A stretch of 64,000 nucleotides of DNA, from the NCBI RefSeq assembly GCF_000429325.1, contig NZ_AUBQ01000005.1, positions 248,001 through 312,000 of the forward strand. The letters are read 5' to 3'. Under the pieces are notes generated by a model, which saw only the letters and a program-made list of their open reading frames with translations, was not told the DNA's origin and made no database searches. The stretch is from Fundidesulfovibrio putealis DSM 16056 (lineage in GTDB: Bacteria > Desulfobacterota > Desulfovibrionia > Desulfovibrionales > Desulfovibrionaceae). Positions 52,766 to 61,731 of the stretch are shown one piece after another. The translations under genes and the position numbers were made by a program. Every line of letters starts with the position of its first letter. The first letter of the stretch is position 1.

Positions 52766-55700
52766 TTACACAGCGTCATTTGAAGGCGCGCCGCTCGTGT
52801 TGGCCTTTTCAACATCCCCCTGATTCCCGGCATCCCCCGCAAGCAGCACCATCAACTCCCGCGTCGCGGCCAAGGCCGCTTCCAGGTCGCCCTGTCTGGC
52901 GGCCTGCTCAAGCCGTGCGCCCAGCAGGTTGGCTTCGGTGACGCCGAAGGCCATGGACGTGCCCTTCACGTCATGCCCGGCCCTGGCAGCCTGCTCCAGT
53001 TCCCCGGCCTCCAGATGGGCCATGGCCGTGGCCGCGCGTTCCTGAAGAAATGCCGTGAATTCGGCCATGAGCGGCTCAAATCCCTTGCGCACCTCCTGCC
53101 CGGCAGACTGGGCAACAGGGGCCTGGACCGGAAGAGGCGCGTCCTTGGGGGCGTATTCGGCCAGTGTCTGCTGCAAGGCGTTCAGGCTGACGGGTTTGGG
53201 CAGGTAGCCGGACATGCCCGCATGCAGGAAGCGCTCGCGGTCCCCGCTCATGGCGTAGGCGGTCAGGGCCACCACGGGAACCTCGGCCTTGTCCGCGCCG
53301 CACTCGCCCGCCCGTATTCGTCGTACGGCCTCCAGGCCGTCCACGCGCGGCATCTGCACATCCATGAAGACCAGGTCGAACGTCGCCTGGGAGAGCTTTT
53401 CCAGCGCCTCCGCCCCGTCCTCCGCCGTGGTCACGGCGTGGCCCAGCGAGGACAGGAACTCCGTGAATACGTGGCGGTTCACGGGGTTGTCCTCCGCAAC
53501 CAGCACCCTCATTCCGGTGGGGATCCTGCCGGAGGGCCTGTCCGGATGCGGCACGGGCGGTTCCAGGCTGGCGGCGTTGGGTATGGCGAAGCGCGCGGTG
53601 AAATGGAATGCGCTGCCCGCGCCGGGCACGCTGTCCACCCAGATGCGCCCGCCCATGAGGAGCGTCAGTTCCCGGCTGATGGCCAGGCCCAGGCCAACGC
53701 CCTGGTAGGGTTTGGAAAACGAGGAGTCCGCCTGACGGAAACTCTCGAAGATGGCCCCGGTCAGCTCCGGGGAGATGCCGATGCCGGTGTCCTTGACGCA
53801 GAACTGGAGTTCGCAGTGGCTGCCGCTTTGCGTCAGGATTTCGGCGGACACGGTTATGCGCCCCTGGCTGGTGAATTTCACGGCGTTGCCCACCAGGTTG
53901 GCCAGGATCTGGCCCAGCCGGATGGGATCGCCTTCCAGGGTTTCGGGCAGCTCCCGGGGCAGTTCCAGCTTGAGCTCGATCTCCTTGGCCGCGCATTGCG
54001 ACTGGAAGGGCTGGGTGGCGCGCTCCACTGCGCGCGGCAGGTTGAAGACCTTGTATTCGAGGGTCAGCTTGCCCGCTTCCACGCGCGAGAGGTCCAGCAC
54101 GTCCCCGATGATTCCCAGGAGCGTCTGGGCGGACTCGGCGATCATGCGCAGGTGGATGGCCGTCTTGGCGGGGTCGTTCTGTCGCTGGGACAGCTCGGCC
54201 AGGCCGAGGATGGCGCTCAGGGGCGTACGGATTTCATGGCTCATGTTGGCCAGGAACTCACTCTTGGCCTTGCTGGCGGCCTGGGCCTCCTGGTGCGCCA
54301 GACGCAGGCGGATCTCGCCCTCCTTGATCTCTGTGACGTCCTGCAGGGACACCAGGACCCGTTCAAGCCCGGCTTCGTGCCCAGGCATGGGCCGTACGCT
54401 GAAAAAAGCGTGCTTTTGCTGTCCGGACAGGGTCATGAACGCGGATTCGTAGGCGTAGGAGGTGGCCCCCTGCGTCAGCGCCCTGAAGAGATTGACGGTG
54501 GCCGGGAAGGTTTCGGGCAGCGTGACCATCTGGAGATTGGACGACAGCTCATTGACGCTTGAGGCGCAGAAGATGTCCAGGGCGGAGGGGTTTGCGTCCA
54601 GCAGGTGGATGAGGCGCAGGCAGTCGAGCATGAAGTCCGGCTTGTCCGCCACCAGGGCTGCCATGTCGGTGACGGCGGCGGTCTCCGGGCTGCGCAGGAA
54701 CTCCGCCAGGGCGGACATGTCCACCTCCAGGAAGGCCACGGGAGAGTGCATGAACAGGTTGCGGTAGCGGGCTTCGCTGCTGCGCAGGCGCTCGTTTGCC
54801 GCTTCCAGGGCGGCGGTGCGCACTTTGACGCGAGTTTCCAGGTCCTGGTTGAGCTTGGCCAGGGCGTCCCTTGACGCTGCCAGTTCCCGCGAGGCGTTCT
54901 CCCTGGCGCGGGCGGCCCGTTGCAGCCTGGCGATGCCGGAGTCCAGGGCCTGGAGGGTGTCCGCCCAGGCCGACGCCAGCATCCCCGCCTCGCCGGGGTG
55001 TCTGGCGGCCAGGGTGCGCAGCTCGCTCAGCATGGCCGGGCCAGCGCCCTCCATGGGGTCCAGGTGCGCAACGCTTTCCGTCAGGTCCCGGATGGGGCGG
55101 CTTATGCGGTTGGTGATGATCCAGGCCAGGACGAGGCCCGCCAGCAACACCGCGCCGATGGCCATCATCTGGCGTTTGGCCAGGGTGGACGCTGCGGCGG
55201 ACAGCGATGAGGAGTCCATGATGAGTCCCACCCGCCAGCCCAGTTCCGGCAGTAGGAGCACGTAGGCCACGCTGTCCCCGGACTCGTATTTCCAGTCGAA
55301 CCTGGCGGGGGTTTCGGGGCTGGTGACCGCGCGGGTGATCTGTTCCGCGTGGGCTTCAACCACTTCGCGAAACGCCCCGGACGGCAGAAGCAGGAAGGAC
55401 TTGCCCATGTCGGACATTACGAACACGCCGCCGGGGCGGCCATGGCGCAGGCGCGAGAGGGAATCCAGCACGTCGCGCACCATGTGGTTCTTGTCGAGCA
55501 CGGCGCGGGTCTCCAGGCGTCCGTAGTCGACGCTGACCCCCACGTACCAGCCCCAGGCGGGGAAATACCCCAGGCTGGCCAGGTGCTTGCTCTCCACGCG
55601 GGAGTTGCCCTCCGGCCACCACAGGAGCAGCGTGTCGAAGCCGTCGCGGTCCACGATTGAGCGCGCGAACTCCAGGGCGCCTTTGTCCACCGTGCCCTTC

Positions 55701-56158
55701 AGGTTGCGCCAGTTACTGCCCACCAGGGACTTTTCCGCATTGGCCAGGCCGGTGAAATCCTTGTCGAACACGAAGACGTTCAACCCGGTGCGGAAGCTGG
55801 CCTGATCCGCTGCGGCCAGGGCCATGCGCTTGGCTTCGGCTTCGGACACGCCGCTTCGCAGCAGGTGCGACTGTTCAGCCTCCAGGGAGGCCAGGAACAT
55901 GTCCAGGTTCTGCTTGAGGGTCACGCGCTGGTCGGTGATGGCCTCCAGGCGTCGGTCGGTCTGGTCGTCGTTGCGGTCGCGGATGAGCAGCGAGGCCAGG
56001 GTCAGGGTCTCCATGGCCTGGGTCTCCTGCTCCCTGGTGACCGCCCCCTCGTAGGTGAGCCAGACCAGGCCCAGGGCGCTTGCCGCCGACGCGGCCATGA
56101 GGACCGCGATCAGCAGGAGCATCCTCCCCTTGAGCGTGACGGGAGGAAATACGGCCAC
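52766..56158 (-). CDS. Hybrid sensor histidine kinase with receiver and Hpt domains
   Basis: An 1130-residue membrane kinase. A helix at ~12-32, a large periplasmic dCACHE/Cache-like region (~50-330) with VFVFDKDFTGLANAE and GYFPAWGWYVGVSVD, a second helix (~335-355) and HAMP (~355-410) come first. Then follow a coiled coil, a PAS-like domain (~470-620), HisKA with MSHEIRTPLSAI (His641), HATPase (NLVGNAVKFT, DTGIGIS, GVGLGLAIS), a receiver with FMDVQMPRVDG (Asp933), and an Hpt domain with GHDVKGTSMAFG (His1062). The GTG start overlaps the motB stop by one base, so the kinase is translationally coupled to the second stator set. Confidence 0.9.
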   Translation of the reverse strand: MAVFPPVTLKGRMLLLIAVLMAASAASALGLVWLTYEGAVTREQETQAMETLTLASLLIRDRNDDQTDRRLEAITDQRVTLKQNLDMFLASLEAEQSHLLRSGVSEAEAKRMALAAADQASFRTGLNVFVFDKDFTGLANAEKSLVGSNWRNLKGTVDKGALEFARSIVDRDGFDTLLLWWPEGNSRVESKHLASLGYFPAWGWYVGVSVDYGRLETRAVLDKNHMVRDVLDSLSRLRHGRPGGVFVMSDMGKSFLLLPSGAFREVVEAHAEQITRAVTSPETPARFDWKYESGDSVAYVLLLPELGWRVGLIMDSSSLSAAASTLAKRQMMAIGAVLLAGLVLAWIITNRISRPIRDLTESVAHLDPMEGAGPAMLSELRTLAARHPGEAGMLASAWADTLQALDSGIARLQRAARARENASRELAASRDALAKLNQDLETRVKVRTAALEAANERLRSSEARYRNLFMHSPVAFLEVDMSALAEFLRSPETAAVTDMAALVADKPDFMLDCLRLIHLLDANPSALDIFCASSVNELSSNLQMVTLPETFPATVNLFRALTQGATSYAYESAFMTLSGQQKHAFFSVRPMPGHEAGLERVLVSLQDVTEIKEGEIRLRLAHQEAQAASKAKSEFLANMSHEIRTPLSAILGLAELSQRQNDPAKTAIHLRMIAESAQTLLGIIGDVLDLSRVEAGKLTLEYKVFNLPRAVERATQPFQSQCAAKEIELKLELPRELPETLEGDPIRLGQILANLVGNAVKFTSQGRITVSAEILTQSGSHCELQFCVKDTGIGISPELTGAIFESFRQADSSFSKPYQGVGLGLAISRELTLLMGGRIWVDSVPGAGSAFHFTARFAIPNAASLEPPVPHPDRPSGRIPTGMRVLVAEDNPVNRHVFTEFLSSLGHAVTTAEDGAEALEKLSQATFDLVFMDVQMPRVDGLEAVRRIRAGECGADKAEVPVVALTAYAMSGDRERFLHAGMSGYLPKPVSLNALQQTLAEYAPKDAPLPVQAPVAQSAGQEVRKGFEPLMAEFTAFLQERAATAMAHLEAGELEQAARAGHDVKGTSMAFGVTEANLLGARLEQAARQGDLEAALAATRELMVLLAGDAGNQGDVEKANTSGAPSNDAV

Positions 56159-56907
56159 TAATTCACGACTCGGCTGTTCATGACGTCGGGCCGGTGGAAA
56201 TAGAACTCGACGCGCCGGTTCACCTTGTCGCTCTCGGGGGTGAAGGAGGGGGCGAGCGGCATGGTGTCGCCATAGGAGACGGCCCGGATGCGGTTGGGGA
56301 GCAGCTGCTTGTCGGTGAGCACGGCGCGGACCACCGCTCCGGCGCGAGCCCCGGACAGCTCCCAGTTGGAGGGGAACGGCCCGCCCTTGAACTCGTCGGG
56401 CACGGAGTGTCCGCGCACCATCAGGTACAGGTTGAAGGCCCTGAGCACCTCCTGCACCTCCTTGACGACCTTCTGGGCCTCGGGCGTGAGCTCCGCCGAG
56501 CCGGGCTTGAACATGGCGTCGTTGTTGACGCGCAGCAGCACGCCCGTGTCATCGGAGCTGACGCCGGAGCTCTGCTTGAGGAACGGGTCCTCGGTGATGA
56601 TCTTCTTGAAGCGCATGGCGATGGCGTAGCGCGCGGCCTGCTCTTCCGAAAGCTGCTGGGTCTTGACGTCGGGGCTGCCTACCAGGGCGTTGTTGGGGTC
56701 GATTCCGGCCTTGCCGAGCTTGGTGTCGGCCTTGAAGTAGGTCTCCAGGGCTTTCTGCACGTCTTTTGGGACCATGTTCAGGATCCACATGAGCAGGAAG
56801 AAGGCCATCATGGCCGTGACGAAGTCGGCGTAGGCGACCTTCCAGCTGCCGCCGTGGAACTGCTGGTGGCGTCTGGTGCTTTGCGGGGGGCAGCGTTTCG
56901 CTTTCAT
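56158..56907 (-). CDS. motB: Flagellar motor stator protein MotB (second set)
   Basis: A 249-residue MotB. WKVAYADFVTAMMAFFLLMW holds the ion-carrying D28. The OmpA-like domain contains LYLMVRGHSVPDEF, NWELSGARAGAVVRAVL and NRRVEFYF; the usual GHTD is GHSV here. It lacks the long Pro/Ala tail of the first MotB. It is between motA2 (66 nt upstream) and the hybrid kinase (1-nt overlap). AGGA precedes the ATG. Confidence 0.9.
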   Translation of the reverse strand: MKAKRCPPQSTRRHQQFHGGSWKVAYADFVTAMMAFFLLMWILNMVPKDVQKALETYFKADTKLGKAGIDPNNALVGSPDVKTQQLSEEQAARYAIAMRFKKIITEDPFLKQSSGVSSDDTGVLLRVNNDAMFKPGSAELTPEAQKVVKEVQEVLRAFNLYLMVRGHSVPDEFKGGPFPSNWELSGARAGAVVRAVLTDKQLLPNRIRAVSYGDTMPLAPSFTPESDKVNRRVEFYFHRPDVMNSRVVN

Positions 56908-56973
56908 GCCGGGTGTCCTGCCGCCGGGAATCGGCCCGGCGTCTGAATGATGGAGCTCCAGGGGGCTCCCGGA

Positions 56974-57819
56974 TCAACTCCTGATGAGGCGTTCCAGGTC
57001 CTCGAAGGTGGGCCGGTAGACTTCGGGAACGGAGCGCCGCCCGAACTCCAGCGCGATCATGGGGGTGGCCCCGTGGGCGGTGCTGGCGATGGTGGCCCGG
57101 ATCACCCCGAAAAAGGCCTCGCGCTCCAGGGACCGGTTCTCGAGCTTGGTGGCCATGGGGCCGACGAAGCCGTAGCAGAGCAGCACGCCCAGGAACGTGC
57201 CCACCAGAGCCGCGCCGATGGAGTGGCCCAGTTCGTCCGGGGGGGCGGTGATCTTCTGCATGGTGAGCACCACGCCAAGGACCGCCGCCACGATGCCCAG
57301 GCCCGGCAGCGACTCGGCCACCTTGGAGAGGTTCTGGGCCGGCAGCGAGCTCAGGGCGTGCATGGACTCGATGTCGGCGTGCATGATGCCCTCGATCTCG
57401 GCTGGTTCGCCGGTGACCAGGTACACCCGGAAGGTGTCGCAGATGAAGCGCACCACCTGCGGGTCTTCGCGCACCCTGCGGTGCGCGCCGAAGATGCCGC
57501 TGGATTCGGGGTGTTCGATGTCCGGCTCCACGCTGGCCAGGCCTTCGCGCCGGATCTTGATCAGCAGCCGGGCCAGGAGGCTTAGCACCTCGGTGTAGTC
57601 GGCGGTGTCGTAGTGCTTGGCGGAAAAGACTTCCTTGATGTTCTGGAAAACCAGCTTCAGCGAGGTCTTGGTGGAGGCGATGAGCAGGGCGCCCAGGGCC
57701 GCGCCGCCGATCACCAGCAGTTCGGCTGGCTGAAGCAGAATGCCGAATTTGCCCCCGGCAATCCAGTAGCCGCTGCCGACACAGCCCAGCACCACCAGGA
57801 TGCCCAGTATCGCGATCAT
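56974..57819 (-). CDS. motA: Flagellar motor stator protein MotA (second set)
   Basis: A 281-residue four-helix stator subunit. LIKIRREGLASVEPDIEHPE, ESLPGLGIVAAVLGVVLTM and GAALVGTFLGVLLCYGFVGP match the first MotA. It overlaps the PilZ gene upstream by 4 nt. The residues between helices 2 and 3 differ strongly from the first set (FGAHRRVREDPQVVRFICD), suggesting separate function rather than recent duplication. Confidence 0.92.
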   Translation of the reverse strand: MIAILGILVVLGCVGSGYWIAGGKFGILLQPAELLVIGGAALGALLIASTKTSLKLVFQNIKEVFSAKHYDTADYTEVLSLLARLLIKIRREGLASVEPDIEHPESSGIFGAHRRVREDPQVVRFICDTFRVYLVTGEPAEIEGIMHADIESMHALSSLPAQNLSKVAESLPGLGIVAAVLGVVLTMQKITAPPDELGHSIGAALVGTFLGVLLCYGFVGPMATKLENRSLEREAFFGVIRATIASTAHGATPMIALEFGRRSVPEVYRPTFEDLERLIRS

Positions 57820-58415
57820 GTCGTTTCCTCTCCGGCCGTGCAGGGATGGGCGAGCGCGGCCTCGATTTCAGCCAGCAGGTTGTTCATGTCCAGTCCGCTA
57901 CAGAACCGGGCCGTTCCGGAGAACCCGCCGCGCAGGATGTTGTCGCACCAATGGGCCAGGTGGGAGACGCCGCAGGATCTGGCGTCCAGGAATTCCAGCG
58001 CCTTCTCCAGCCGCGAGCCAACGGCGAAGCGCAGGAAGTGCGAACCGAGCAGCAGCCCTCGGTCGGTCTGCGCAACCCTGGTCAGCTGGTTGTAGGTGAA
58101 GACGCTCAGCTCTCCGTACGGGTCGTCGGCGCTGGGGTCCCACAGCTTAAGGTAGATGAAGCAGGTCTTGGCCTCAAGCAGTTTGGAGGCCACGTCCGGC
58201 GGCAGGGTGGCATGCAGCCCGAGCCCGCGGATGGACAGGTCCATGAGCACGATGCTTCCCTGGCCCAGTTTGGACAAGGCCAGGTGCGGCCTGCCGAGTT
58301 CGGCGGCGCTCAGCCGGACGTAGTCGCGTCCTGGGCAGAACCAGATGGCCAGCTCCCGCAGGTAGGCTTCGGGCACGGCCACCCTGTAGTCCGTGCGTCT
58401 GTTGGAACTTTGCAC
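57816..58415 (-). CDS. PilZ-domain protein, putative c-di-GMP receptor
   Basis: A 199-residue protein. The two PilZ signatures are present: N-terminal RRTDYR (R-x3-R type) at residues ~6-10 and DLSIRGLGLH (D-x-S-x2-G) near residue 59. The rest is not clearly assignable. It starts the pilZ-motA-motB-kinase operon, overlapping motA by 4 nt, and so could link c-di-GMP level to stator function in the manner of YcgR. The GTG start has AGAGG upstream. Confidence 0.78.
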   Translation of the reverse strand: MQSSNRRTDYRVAVPEAYLRELAIWFCPGRDYVRLSAAELGRPHLALSKLGQGSIVLMDLSIRGLGLHATLPPDVASKLLEAKTCFIYLKLWDPSADDPYGELSVFTYNQLTRVAQTDRGLLLGSHFLRFAVGSRLEKALEFLDARSCGVSHLAHWCDNILRGGFSGTARFCSGLDMNNLLAEIEAALAHPCTAGEETT

Positions 58416-58613
58416 TGTCGCGCCTCTGCTTTGAGTCGGAAATCAACGATTCTGCCCATCTCGTACCATGCGCCAAATGCGGCAGGCAAGGCGGATATTG
58501 GCGATCCGGCATTGAGGATGTTCCACAACAGCCTCATGGCCCCGCCCAGTGCAAGAAGTTGATTGTCACTGCCCTGGCGCTGAGTGTAGATTCGCCGCAC
58601 GGATATCCAATAC

Positions 58614-60728
58614 ATGCCGACCACGCCATCATCCCCGCCCCCATCCGGGCCACAGTCCGGGAATACCCCTGCCCGGGACGTGCCGGACGACGCGGCGGCG
58701 TTGCGCCTGGGAGGCGCGCTGCTCGCCGGCACGGCGCTCGCGGTGCTGCTGACGGACGGCGACGGCTCGGTGCTTCAGGCCAACGAGGCGGCCCTTGTGC
58801 TGTTCGGCCTGGACGGCGCGCCCCCTCCCGGTACGCCCGCCTGGGACCTCGCCGCGCCGCATTCGCGCGACAACGCGCGGGCGATGATCCTGGAGGCGCT
58901 CCATGACGGGGCCGGGAGCATGGGGAGCATGGGCAGCACGGGCGTTTTGCACCTGGCCGGGCGCGGCGGCAGGGCCGTGACGGCCCAGGCCACCTTCCTG
59001 GCGGTTGCCGGGGAGTCCGGCGGGCGGTCCGGGCTGGCCATCCTGGCCCGGGACATCACCGCCGAGCACGAGGAGACCGAGAAGCTGCGGCGCGGCACCC
59101 TGGACATCATCCGGCTCAATGCAGAGCTGCGCTCCGAATACGTGGCCAAGCAGGTGGCGCTGCAATCCCTGGAGGAGCTGTCCGGGCGGCTCAAGGGCGT
59201 GCTGGAGGCCGCCTCGCGGGTGGTGATCGTGGCCACCAGCCAGAGCGGCGTCATCACCATGTTCAACCCCGGCGCGTCCAACCTGCTGGGCTTCAGGCCC
59301 GAGGAGATGGAAGGCCTGGAAACACCGCTGGCCTTTCTGGACGAGGACGAGCTGGCCCTGCGCGGGCGCTCGGTCAGCGCCGCCGAGGGGCGCTCCATCG
59401 CCGGAGTCGGGGTGCTGGCGGCACTGGCGCGTTCGGGCCGCAAGGATTTCGGCGAGTGGACCCTGGTGCGCAAGGACGGCTCCCGTTTTGCGGCAGAGCT
59501 TGCGCTTTCGGCCATCGAGGGCAAGCACGGCGTGGAAGGCTACCTGCTGGTGGGCGTGGACGTGTCCGGGCGCAAACACGCCCAGGAGGCCATGCGCGAG
59601 CGCGAAGCCAGACTGCGGGCCATCCTGGACGGCGCGGCGGACGGCATCATCACCGTGGACCAGCACGGGCGCATCGAGTCGCTCAACAGCGCGGCGGCGT
59701 CCATGTTCGGCTACAGCCTTCCAGAGCTCCAGGGCCGGGCCATGGAGGACATCGCCCCCGGCGCGTTGCAGGGCAGGCACGCGCGGGGCCTGGGTCCCGT
59801 GCGGGAGGTGTCCGGCTGGCGCAAGGACGGGCGCCGCTTCCCCATGGAGCTGAGCGTGGCCATGGTGGACCTGCCCTCCAAGCCGCTTCGCACCTGCATC
59901 ATGCGCGACATTACCCCCAGGCGCAAAGCCGAGGAGGCCCAGCGCCAGTTCACCCAGCGGCTGGCCCAGCAGCAGGCCGACATGGAGCGCGACCTCAAGG
60001 CCGCAGCGGAGATCCAGAAGAGCCTGCTGCCCAAGGACCTGCCCCCGGACCCGCGCTTTACGGCCCGCTGGCTGTTCGCCCCCAGCGCCACCATCGGCGG
60101 CGACATATTCAACATCTTGTGGCTGGATGAGAACCGCATCGCCGTGTACATGCTGGACGTAAGCGGCCATGGGGTGCCCTCGGCCCTGGTGGCGGCGGCA
60201 GCGGCCCAGGCGTTGCAGTTCCATTCGCTCTCGGTTGGCTGGGCCGCCCACTCCTCTTCCGGCCCTGCTCCGGACCGGGTGCTGACCGCCCTGGACATGG
60301 AGTTTCCGCTGGAGCGCTTCGACCGGTACTTCTCCCTGGTGTATTTCACGGTGGACCTGGAGCGCATGGCCCTCTGCTACTGCAACGGCGGACATCCCCC
60401 GCCGCTTCTGGTACGCGCGGGAGGGGGAGTGGAAGAGCTGCACGAGGGCGGCACGGTGATAGGTCTGGCAGGGCTGTTGCCCTTCCAGGCGGGGCAGGCC
60501 ACGCTTGATCCGGGGGATACGCTGGTGCTCTACACCGACGGGCTGACCGAATTCGAGAACGCGTCAGGCAAGCGCTTCGGCATGGCCCGGCTGCGCAAAT
60601 GGCTGGACGCCACCGCCGGGCTGCCCGTGGACGCCCGGATGGACGCCCTGCGCAAGGCCCTGGAATCCTTCGGAGGCAAGGCCAGCCCCCAGGACGACCT
60701 GACCGTCCTGGTCATCACCTTCGCATAA
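58614..60728 (+). CDS. PAS-PP2C (RsbU/SpoIIE-like) serine phosphatase
   Basis: A 704-residue protein. Three PAS-type domains (~35-150, ~190-320, ~325-440) are followed by a coiled coil and a SpoIIE-type PP2C domain (~470-700). Metal-binding motifs are IGGDIFNILWL, YMLDVSGHGVPSAL and LVLYTDGLTEFE, with the final SPQDDLTVLVI. Such phosphatases dephosphorylate a STAS anti-sigma antagonist in response to a PAS signal. The STAS and kinase partners are the next two genes. No membrane segment is seen. Confidence 0.9.
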   Translation: MPTTPSSPPPSGPQSGNTPARDVPDDAAALRLGGALLAGTALAVLLTDGDGSVLQANEAALVLFGLDGAPPPGTPAWDLAAPHSRDNARAMILEALHDGAGSMGSMGSTGVLHLAGRGGRAVTAQATFLAVAGESGGRSGLAILARDITAEHEETEKLRRGTLDIIRLNAELRSEYVAKQVALQSLEELSGRLKGVLEAASRVVIVATSQSGVITMFNPGASNLLGFRPEEMEGLETPLAFLDEDELALRGRSVSAAEGRSIAGVGVLAALARSGRKDFGEWTLVRKDGSRFAAELALSAIEGKHGVEGYLLVGVDVSGRKHAQEAMREREARLRAILDGAADGIITVDQHGRIESLNSAAASMFGYSLPELQGRAMEDIAPGALQGRHARGLGPVREVSGWRKDGRRFPMELSVAMVDLPSKPLRTCIMRDITPRRKAEEAQRQFTQRLAQQQADMERDLKAAAEIQKSLLPKDLPPDPRFTARWLFAPSATIGGDIFNILWLDENRIAVYMLDVSGHGVPSALVAAAAAQALQFHSLSVGWAAHSSSGPAPDRVLTALDMEFPLERFDRYFSLVYFTVDLERMALCYCNGGHPPPLLVRAGGGVEELHEGGTVIGLAGLLPFQAGQATLDPGDTLVLYTDGLTEFENASGKRFGMARLRKWLDATAGLPVDARMDALRKALESFGGKASPQDDLTVLVITFA

Positions 60729-60753
60729 ACAGCATCCGGCATTGGGGGAAATC

Positions 60754-61125
60754 ATGACGGCAACGGTTGTGGAAAGCTCGATCAACGGCGTGACGGTGCT
60801 CGCCCCCCTGGGAGGCAGGCTGGACGCGTCCGGGTGCGGCGAATTCCGGCGCAGGCTTGAGGAAATCCTGGCGCGCGGCCAGACCCTGGTGGTCTGCGAC
60901 CTCTCCTCCGTGCCCTTCATGGACTCCACGGGCCTTGGCGTGCTGTTGGGGGCGCTTCGCGCCCTGTCCGGCAGGGGGCGTCTGGCCTGCTCGGGGGCCG
61001 TGCCCGCCGTGCGCAAGCTGTTCGAGGTCACCCGCCTGGACCAGGGCCTCATGGGGGTCTACGACACGGTGGAGGGCGCGGTGGAGGCCCTCTCCGGGAT
61101 CGAAAACCGGGGGGACAGGCCATGA
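60754..61125 (+). CDS. STAS-domain anti-sigma-factor antagonist
   Basis: A 123-residue single STAS domain. GGRLDASGCGEFRRRL and VPFMDSTGLGVLLGAL are the SpoIIAA/RsbV motifs; Ser58 is the likely phosphorylation site. The ATG at 60754 is preceded by GGGGGAAATC. It should be dephosphorylated by the upstream phosphatase and phosphorylated by the downstream kinase, whose gene it overlaps by 4 nt. Confidence 0.92.
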   Translation: MTATVVESSINGVTVLAPLGGRLDASGCGEFRRRLEEILARGQTLVVCDLSSVPFMDSTGLGVLLGALRALSGRGRLACSGAVPAVRKLFEVTRLDQGLMGVYDTVEGAVEALSGIENRGDRP

Positions 61126-61550
61126 CGGGGCGCAAGCGCGTGCGCCTGACCATCGACAGCGCTCTGGAGCACGTCTCCATGGTGGGCAACGCCCTGCGGG
61201 GCATCCTGGAAAACGAGCCCGGGCCGCGCCAGGACATCCCGCTTGTGGAGCTGGCCGTGTGCGAGGCCGTGAACAACGCCATCATCCACGGCTACGGACG
61301 CAGGGCCGGTTCCCCGGTGGAGGTGGACGTGAGCCTGGGCGACGGACGCCTCGACGTGATCGTGGCCGACCTGGGCCAGGGGTTCGAGCGCTTCCCGGAC
61401 ATCCTGCCCGCGATACCCGGCGGCGACGACCTGGAACAGATGCCCATGGGCGGCTGGGGGCTTCGCATCATGGGCGAAGTCATGGAGGCCGTGGGCTATT
61501 CAAGCGCCCGGGGGCGAAACGAACTGTCCATGTCGCGCCGCTGGGAATAA
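61122..61550 (+). CDS. RsbW-type serine kinase / anti-sigma factor
   Basis: A 142-residue GHKL ATPase. ELAVCEAVNNAIIHGYG is the N box, IVADLGQGFERF the G1 box and GGWGLRIMGEVM the G2 box. Proteins of this class phosphorylate a STAS partner and bind a target, often a sigma factor. No sigma factor gene is adjacent, so the controlled output is unknown and may not be transcriptional. Confidence 0.9.
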   Translation: MTGRKRVRLTIDSALEHVSMVGNALRGILENEPGPRQDIPLVELAVCEAVNNAIIHGYGRRAGSPVEVDVSLGDGRLDVIVADLGQGFERFPDILPAIPGGDDLEQMPMGGWGLRIMGEVMEAVGYSSARGRNELSMSRRWE

Positions 61551-61628
61551 GTTTGGCGGCCTAACCTCCGCAGGGGCAGGGTTGCCAAGGGGTGGCCTTT
61601 ATCTTACTGGGACGTGACACGGACGCCC

Positions 61629-61644
61629 CGGCCTCTCTTTTGCG
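61629..61644 (+). promoter_or_regulatory. Candidate sigma-54 promoter for the DAC-domain gene
   Basis: CGGCCTCTCTTTTGCG has GG and GC spaced by 10 nt, sharing a 14-nt core with the motB promoter at 50185-50198. The -24 T is missing. A start near 61655 would allow either proposed start codon. Confidence 0.5.
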
Positions 61645-61731
61645 CGACGCTTTCCCTTTCAGCAGGAACGTTTGCATCTCCGCACCGCTTGGGCGCGGGG
61701 ACGACCCGAGGGCCGCGCTTCCGCATCACCC

